Positions 59,313-64,000 of a DNA stretch of 64,000 nt are shown in pieces. The notes beneath the pieces are model-generated. The model saw only the letters and a program-made list of their open reading frames with translations. It made no database searches and was not told where the DNA came from. How positions within the stretch are numbered: position 1 is the stretch's first letter; each line of letters opens with the position of its first letter. The position numbers were made by a program, and so were the translations under genes. Source of the stretch: Flavobacterium lindanitolerans (GTDB lineage Bacteria; Bacteroidota; Bacteroidia; Flavobacteriales; Flavobacteriaceae); NCBI RefSeq assembly GCF_002846575.1, contig NZ_PJND01000008.1, positions 434,001 to 498,000 on the forward strand, in the 5' to 3' direction.

Positions 59313-62141
59313 TTATTTTTCAGGATTAAGAACTCCTATGAAGCTGTTCTTTCCGTCAAAGAATTTGTTGGCTGCCGCCTTCATATCCTGAACTGTAATC
59401 TTATTAAGTTCTTTTTCAAAATTCAGGAATCGCTCAACGCTATCTCCTGAGAATTGAAGCTGTTGCAATTTGCCAATCCAATACTGGTTTGTTTTGATTT
59501 CTTCTCTTCTTCTTTCGATAATAGCAATTTTTACTTTTTCTAAATCTTTCTGTTCCGGACCATCCTTTTTAAGCTTGGCAATTTCTGCTTCTGTCTGTTT
59601 CAGGATTGGTTCAACACTTTCCGGCCCGGTTGGCAATTGTGTCTGGATGCTATAGTTGGAATAAGGCTCTTTGTCCATCGAACCCTGGAAACCACCGCTA
59701 TAGATTGAACCCATTTCTTCACGAAGCTTTTCGATAACGCGAATAGTAAGAATGTCTCCAATCATGTTGGCTTTCAGCGCCATGTCTTCACTATATGGCA
59801 TTTCTCCAAAATATTGCGCCACCACAAGACTCTGAGGTTCTGTTCCTTTATTGAACATGAATTTGTTGTTTCCTGGTTTCAATCTCAAGCCATTATCCAC
59901 AAATTTAGGTTCTTTTCCGCTTGTTGGCAGGGAAGCCAAATATTGCTCCAATAAAGGTTTTAATGTATTTTCATCTATATTTCCAACGAAGAAGAAGTGG
60001 TAACCATCTGCTTTTCCAAATTCATTCTTGTAGATTTCAACAGCACGCTGCGGATTTATGGATTTAATTTGCGCCTCAGTTGGAATTACCATTGGTCGAA
60101 GCGGATTGTTGTTGTACATTACATTTACAAGCGTGTCCACAAAAGCTGCCTGTGGGTTGGATTTGATAAATTTAAGCTGCATCTGCATCTTGCTAACATA
60201 TCCGTTAAACAGGCTTGGGTCAAGACGAGGTTCTGTCAGTTCCAGATAGTTCAATTGTAAAAGACTTTCGATATTCTTGATATCAGACCTTCCTCCTATT
60301 TCATTGGTAGTTTCACCCATAGATTGTCTTACAGAAATATTCTTTCCTGTCAATGATTTGTTCAGGTCTGTTGGCGTAAACTTGCCATAACCCATAGTTT
60401 CAATTACAGAAGTCAGCATAGATACTGTCGCCTTATCTTCAACTCCATACGCATTTGTACCTCCTTTTTTAACACCTGTGAAAAGGATTTCGTCACTCTT
60501 GAATGTAGTTGGTTTTACGGTAACTTTAACTCCGTTACTCAAAGTGTAGGTAGTCGCTTCTAATTTGGCGTCTTTTTCCACTTTAGTAATTTTCCCTTTT
60601 GCAGGCATTTTATCCAAAAGAGTAGTACTTATGGCAACTTCTGCTTTTTTCTCTGCTTTTTGGGTAAACGATTTTTGTATAGCTGCCAATAAGGTAGCGT
60701 CATTGTTTATAAGCGCATCTTTTGTTTCAGAACTTAGCACATAAGCAAAGAATTTCTCCTTGTCTTCTTTTGAAAACAGTTTTTTGAATGCAGCTGTTAC
60801 TTCTTCAGGCGTAATGCCCGGAAGCAGGGTTTTGTATAGTTCCAGTTCTTTTTCGATACCAGGAGCCGCCTGACCTATGAAAAAGTTTTCTTCATATTCG
60901 CCTAAATAGGCTACTGAATTAGTCGTATTGCGTTCGTTATACTGTTTTTCAGCATAGCTTAGCAAACTCTTTTTAACCAATTCCAACTCGTCTTTCGTAA
61001 AACCGTATTCTTCAATGCTAAGCAATTCTTTTACCGCAGCATTAAGAGCCGTAGTCAAATCAGCCACCGGTATTACCGTTAAGCTTAATGCCTGATAGTT
61101 TCTGATGTAGGTTGAATTGCTTGTCTGTGCAGCTGAAAATGGAGGTGTTGCTTCTGAAGCAAGGTCACGGTAACGACGGTTGATAGCGCTAAATGCTAAT
61201 TGTTCAACCAATGTATTTCTGTAATCGCCTACTGTTTTGTCTGCTTCTGTTTTTCTTGGAGAGAAATTAAGAGACAATCTTGTTGTAGTCTGCTCAGGGT
61301 CTGTAAGGAACATAACTTCCTGTTTAGTATATGGACCTGCACCGTGTTCTACACGCTGTCTTGGGCTGCCTGGATTCACAAGTGAACTGAAATATTTTTT
61401 CACCAAAGCTTCACCTTGTGCCGTAGTCACATCTCCCACTACTACTACAGCCATCAAATCCGGACGGTACCAGTCTTTGTAGAATCTTCTCAAAACATCC
61501 GGCTTGAATGTTTTTAGTAATTCTTCTTTCCCTATTGGAAGTCTTTCGCTGTATTTAGAATTCAAAAGCGGCGGAAGGAATTTTTTTCTTAGTCTGCTAA
61601 TCGCACCCAGATTTGCTCTTGCTTCTTCAAGTACAACTTTTCTTTCCTCGTCAATATCCTTGTCTGTCATCAAAGCACCCTGAGCCCAGTCTTGCAGGAT
61701 TTGGAAAGCCGTTTCCAGATTTTTAGGATTGTCTGTAGGAATTGGCAGCATGTAAACCGTTGTATCAAATCCGGTTTCTGCATTCAGGTCGGCACCAAAT
61801 TGTACACCCATTGATTGCAGATTATCCACCAGTTTGTTTTTTGGAAAGTTTTTGGTTCCGTTAAACAACATGTGCTCTGTAAAGTGAGCCAATCCCTGTT
61901 GGTCATCGTCCTCCATAATAGAACCTGTATTTACAAGCAGACGAAGTTCTACCTTTTTCTCAGGCTTGCTGTTGGGACGGATGTAATATTTCATTCCGTT
62001 TTTCAAAACCCCTGTAGTTGTTTTGGGGTCTGTAACCAGCTTCTCGCTAAGATTCTGCGCGGTTGCACTTTCTACAGCCATGAGACAAACTGCCCCATAG
62101 AAACCAGCCGATAAGATGATTTTAAATAATTTGTTTGTCAT
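59313..62141 (-). CDS. M16-family zinc metallopeptidase (pitrilysin-like)
   Basis: 942 residues: signal peptide 1-29 (ends SATAQN), and two M16 halves. The first carries the inverted zinc motif HxxEH, His86-FT-Glu89-His90 (GLAHFTEHMLFNGT), with the third ligand in the DIDEERKVVLEEARAN segment (~162-177). The second half (~515-942) is an inactive clamshell partner. Periplasmic/outer-membrane-associated peptidases of this type degrade oligopeptides. Length is normal for double-domain members. Monocistronic. Confidence 0.94.
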   Translation of the reverse strand: MTNKLFKIILSAGFYGAVCLMAVESATAQNLSEKLVTDPKTTTGVLKNGMKYYIRPNSKPEKKVELRLLVNTGSIMEDDDQQGLAHFTEHMLFNGTKNFPKNKLVDNLQSMGVQFGADLNAETGFDTTVYMLPIPTDNPKNLETAFQILQDWAQGALMTDKDIDEERKVVLEEARANLGAISRLRKKFLPPLLNSKYSERLPIGKEELLKTFKPDVLRRFYKDWYRPDLMAVVVVGDVTTAQGEALVKKYFSSLVNPGSPRQRVEHGAGPYTKQEVMFLTDPEQTTTRLSLNFSPRKTEADKTVGDYRNTLVEQLAFSAINRRYRDLASEATPPFSAAQTSNSTYIRNYQALSLTVIPVADLTTALNAAVKELLSIEEYGFTKDELELVKKSLLSYAEKQYNERNTTNSVAYLGEYEENFFIGQAAPGIEKELELYKTLLPGITPEEVTAAFKKLFSKEDKEKFFAYVLSSETKDALINNDATLLAAIQKSFTQKAEKKAEVAISTTLLDKMPAKGKITKVEKDAKLEATTYTLSNGVKVTVKPTTFKSDEILFTGVKKGGTNAYGVEDKATVSMLTSVIETMGYGKFTPTDLNKSLTGKNISVRQSMGETTNEIGGRSDIKNIESLLQLNYLELTEPRLDPSLFNGYVSKMQMQLKFIKSNPQAAFVDTLVNVMYNNNPLRPMVIPTEAQIKSINPQRAVEIYKNEFGKADGYHFFFVGNIDENTLKPLLEQYLASLPTSGKEPKFVDNGLRLKPGNNKFMFNKGTEPQSLVVAQYFGEMPYSEDMALKANMIGDILTIRVIEKLREEMGSIYSGGFQGSMDKEPYSNYSIQTQLPTGPESVEPILKQTEAEIAKLKKDGPEQKDLEKVKIAIIERRREEIKTNQYWIGKLQQLQFSGDSVERFLNFEKELNKITVQDMKAAANKFFDGKNSFIGVLNPEK

Positions 62142-62556
62142 TTTCGGTTATAGTTTTAAGCTTAATAGTTTACCAATAACATACCTCTATGCTATTACAA
62201 TTACACATTTGTCATACTTTGTTATTTTTTGTTACAAATTTTATAATGTGTGTTGTGTCAAATTATTTAAAAAATTGTTATGTCTTTGTTTGTGGGGATT
62301 TTTGGGAGAAAAAATTCCTTTAGTTAGTCAGAAATTAGCGCGACATTTCTTTCTTAATCAAGAAATTCACCCCTAACAGATTATACTTATGGTTTCCTAA
62401 AAACATAAAATTTATATTGCAACAATAATGATATCTTATAAAAATTGCCCCGCAAGTTCCCCACATTAATTCCTTGGCTTTGGGTCAAGATAGAAATTAA
62501 TAAGGTGCCTGCGGGGCGGTAAAAATCAACAGTCAACTCTAATGGGTTGAATACCG
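62142..62556. other. 415-bp intergenic region
   Basis: AT-rich upstream half with several TTTG stretches that may hold the M16 promoter (minus-strand AAAATTTG near 62240). The remaining half holds the hairpin at 62447-62517. No gene. Confidence 0.5.
62447..62517 (-). terminator. long nested hairpin, probable terminator or small RNA
   Basis: Outer stem GCCCCGCA/TGCGGGGC (62447-62454, 62510-62517), middle stem ATTAATT/AATTAAT and inner CTTG/CAAG nest in order. On the minus strand it is followed by ATTTTTATAA, so it can terminate the gene at 62557. The large size and nested stems also fit a small structured RNA. Confidence 0.5.
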
Positions 62557-63240
62557 TTATCTTTTGTTATAATTGGAATATTCTGAAAGTGTCTGGACCG
62601 GTGTTGCCTGTCCTAAGAACTTAGCCATCATATCCAGATTTTCGGTGGTAGTGAAATAACGCTTTGCCTGTTCGTTCCAGCTATATTTTATAGTAAGATC
62701 AAACTTTTCAGCATTCAGCATTTTGATTTTCAAAGGTTTTTCGTTGATAGCCTGTACCTGTTCTACTTTTTTGGTTTTAAGATTGATGGTCATATACATA
62801 CGGCAGTCTTTCATGAAAGCAGCATCTTTATCAGAAGGATTTGGATTCTGTTTGTAGCTTATAACCAATTGGCCCGGCGTTTCTTTTTCAATTCTGTAGG
62901 TCGCATCATCTGTTTGGGCTGCCGGCTGCTCTTTTTTCTGATTCTTACGAAAAGAATTGGTATCAGAACGCGAAGCCGATTTACCGTCTACAGTAAGTAC
63001 TGTCCATTGTTCTTCTTTTGGCAATGACGGGTCAAACTGTGCCCTGATTACTTTTTGGCTGGCTGAAGTTATTGTGGTCTGTTGAAGCTCATAAGCATAA
63101 TTCTTAGGAAGCTGCAGATTTTCCGGATTAAGAACACCTGTATCAATATTATGTTTTGCAAAGGCATCCAACACTGCATTTTTTTGGGCTGAAACACCTA
63201 TTGTCGATAATACCATAAAAAGAGCTAATAGCAATTTCAT
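62557..63240 (-). CDS. exported protein of unknown function
   Basis: 227 residues from the ATG at 63240, which begins a clean signal peptide (LLLALFMVLSTIGVSAQ). An in-frame ATG at 63312 adds 24 charged residues and is possible but less likely. Contains VLDAFAKHNIDTGVLNPENL, KEEQWTVLTVDGKSAS and KFDLTIKYSWNEQAKRYFTT, with no catalytic motif I can name. Similar sequences occur as single-copy periplasmic proteins in Flavobacteriia. Confidence 0.8.
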   Translation of the reverse strand: MKLLLALFMVLSTIGVSAQKNAVLDAFAKHNIDTGVLNPENLQLPKNYAYELQQTTITSASQKVIRAQFDPSLPKEEQWTVLTVDGKSASRSDTNSFRKNQKKEQPAAQTDDATYRIEKETPGQLVISYKQNPNPSDKDAAFMKDCRMYMTINLKTKKVEQVQAINEKPLKIKMLNAEKFDLTIKYSWNEQAKRYFTTTENLDMMAKFLGQATPVQTLSEYSNYNKR

Positions 63241-63312
63241 TCCATTTTGCACTCCCGATTTTGTTTCTTCATGAGCCATTCCTATTCTGCCCATTGCATT
63301 ACTTTTTTTCAT

Positions 63313-63768
63313 AATTCTTCTGTTTTATTATTTTGATGGGGCAAAATTAGGAGCGGCGTTTGGCCCTTTGGAAGGTTTACTGAGCGAAACGTCCAAATTA
63401 AAAGGTGAAATGTCTGTAGGGTAAAGTGAAATGATTTGAGATTACTATCTGGAAACAGTTGTAATTGTAGTCTGTTAAAAAAGCTGATTTTGACGGCTTA
63501 TTTCAATTATATTTTTTTAGCACGCGGATTATCACGGATTAAAATAATTACGTGGATTTAAGAAGTTTTTTAAACTTAGTGTCTCAGAAACTTAGTACCT
63601 CTTTTTTAGCCACAGATTAAATCAATTACACAGATTTACGAGTCTGTATAAAATGAAAGTGAACTTTGCGGCTCTGCGCCTTTGCGAGCAACTATTTCAA
63701 GCAAAGACGCAGAGCCCCAAAGCAAAAAACATAAACTTATTGGAATCTATTTTGATGTAATAAAGCTT
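63313..63768. other. 456-bp intergenic region
   Basis: Holds composite dispersed repeat copy C (63606-63723), preceded by a GCGGATTATCACGGATTAAA-type phrase at ~63525-63555. No gene or RNA recognised. Confidence 0.6.
63606..63723 (+). repeat. composite dispersed repeat, copy C
   Basis: Part (i): AGCCACAGATTAAATCAATT ... TATAAAATGAAAG (63606-63658). Part (ii): CTTTGCGGCTCTGCGCC ... GCAAAGACGCAGAGCCCC (63664-63723). Same order as copies A and B but with the two parts closest together. Confidence 0.75.
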
Positions 63769-64000
63769 CTAATAATCCAGCCATTCCTTAAACAAAGGTG
63801 CTTTTGTACGGCTTACGATAACTTCTTCCGGAGCGTTTTTGATTTTAAGCTTTAGCTTACCATTAAAATAATTCTGCACCTGTTCAATAGAATTAGCCTG
63901 TACGATATACTGGCGGTTGACCCTGAAAAAATTTCTGGGTTCCAATTCCTGTTCCAAAGCTTCCAAAGTTTGTGGCACTACTACCTTTTCATTAGTAAAA
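63769..64000 (-). CDS. LytTR-family response regulator, C-terminal end (partial)
   Basis: About 77 codons remain, reading into the window edge without a start codon; the frame continues upstream (TNEKVVVPQTLEALEQ) to position 64000. The visible part is the second half of a LytTR domain: FFRVNRQYIVQANSIEQVQ and EEVIVSRTKAPLFKEWL. A receiver domain is expected outside the window. It is a second LytTR candidate for the tandem-repeat sites. Confidence 0.9.
   Translation of the reverse strand, partial: FTNEKVVVPQTLEALEQELEPRNFFRVNRQYIVQANSIEQVQNYFNGKLKLKIKNAPEEVIVSRTKAPLFKEWLDY

Noticed and set aside
1..64000. tRNA, rRNA, tmRNA, RNase P or SRP RNA genes
   Set aside because: No cloverleaf with a CCA-type 3' end, GGTTCGAATCC-type T-loop or rRNA core sequence was noticed. 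The repeat GCGGCTCTGCGCC is short and not part of rRNA.

Overview
The window looks like a chromosomal segment of a Flavobacterium-type Bacteroidota. The evidence is AT-rich intergenic DNA, promoters of the TTG-N19-TAnnTTTG type, several type IX secretion (T9SS) sorting domains, a PorP/SprF protein, a CHU_C (type B) sorting domain, two-component propeller kinases paired with LytTR regulators, and GH130, DoxX, M16 and PepSY-like families. No rRNA, tRNA, CRISPR array, transposase or prophage module was recognised.

Layout. 0.2-3.0 kb: a stand-alone receiver protein, a ketoacyl-ACP synthase III, and a minus-strand RNA-chaperone group (two cold-shock proteins and one RRM protein). 3.4-9.5 kb: a TPR histidine kinase, then a propeller/LytS-type kinase with its LytTR response regulator. 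9.46-10.84 kb: a 1.39-kb stretch without protein genes that holds dispersed repeats, a triple-repeat promoter and four consecutive long hairpins. 10.8-32.4 kb, all minus strand: a CHU_C protein, PorP/SprF, an OmpA/PD40 protein, a 3073-residue repeat fibre, and eight paralogous ~300-residue secreted proteins in three transcription units, two of which are copies of the same 3-gene block. 33-38 kb: a T9SS-secreted purple-acid-phosphatase-like protein, a GH130 enzyme and a polysaccharide deacetylase. 38-41 kb: a PepSY-protein/OmpR/kinase system. 41-43 kb: an AT-rich two-gene cassette flanked by 60-bp perfect direct repeats. 43-50 kb: DoxX, an AraC regulator, a TPR-HTH regulator and a six-gene secreted module with a c-type haem protein, YceI and a DOMON-like T9SS cargo. 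50-64 kb: serine hydrolase, HExxH peptidase, ECF sigma/anti-sigma pair, PepSY-like protein, T9SS cargo with PPC-like repeats, M16 peptidase, and the C-terminal end of another LytTR regulator at the edge.

Main discovery candidate. Three separate sites (5405-5493 minus, 9797-9885 plus, 32826-32914 minus) share one architecture: three CCASTTAYT-like direct repeats at exactly 20-bp spacing, followed at an identical distance (42 nt from the last CC) by an ATCTTTG/ACCTTTG -7 box. Such tandem direct repeats with about two-turn spacing are what LytTR response regulators bind, and a LytTR sensor/regulator pair lies between sites 1 and 2. Site 2 points into the four-hairpin array. Site 3 points into the leader of the T9SS/fibre operon, which carries a GC-rich, foldable RNA-like element just before the first gene. 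Site 1 points into another long hairpin. I infer a regulon linking a surface-fibre secretion system to small structured RNAs. The binding protein and the transcripts are unproven.
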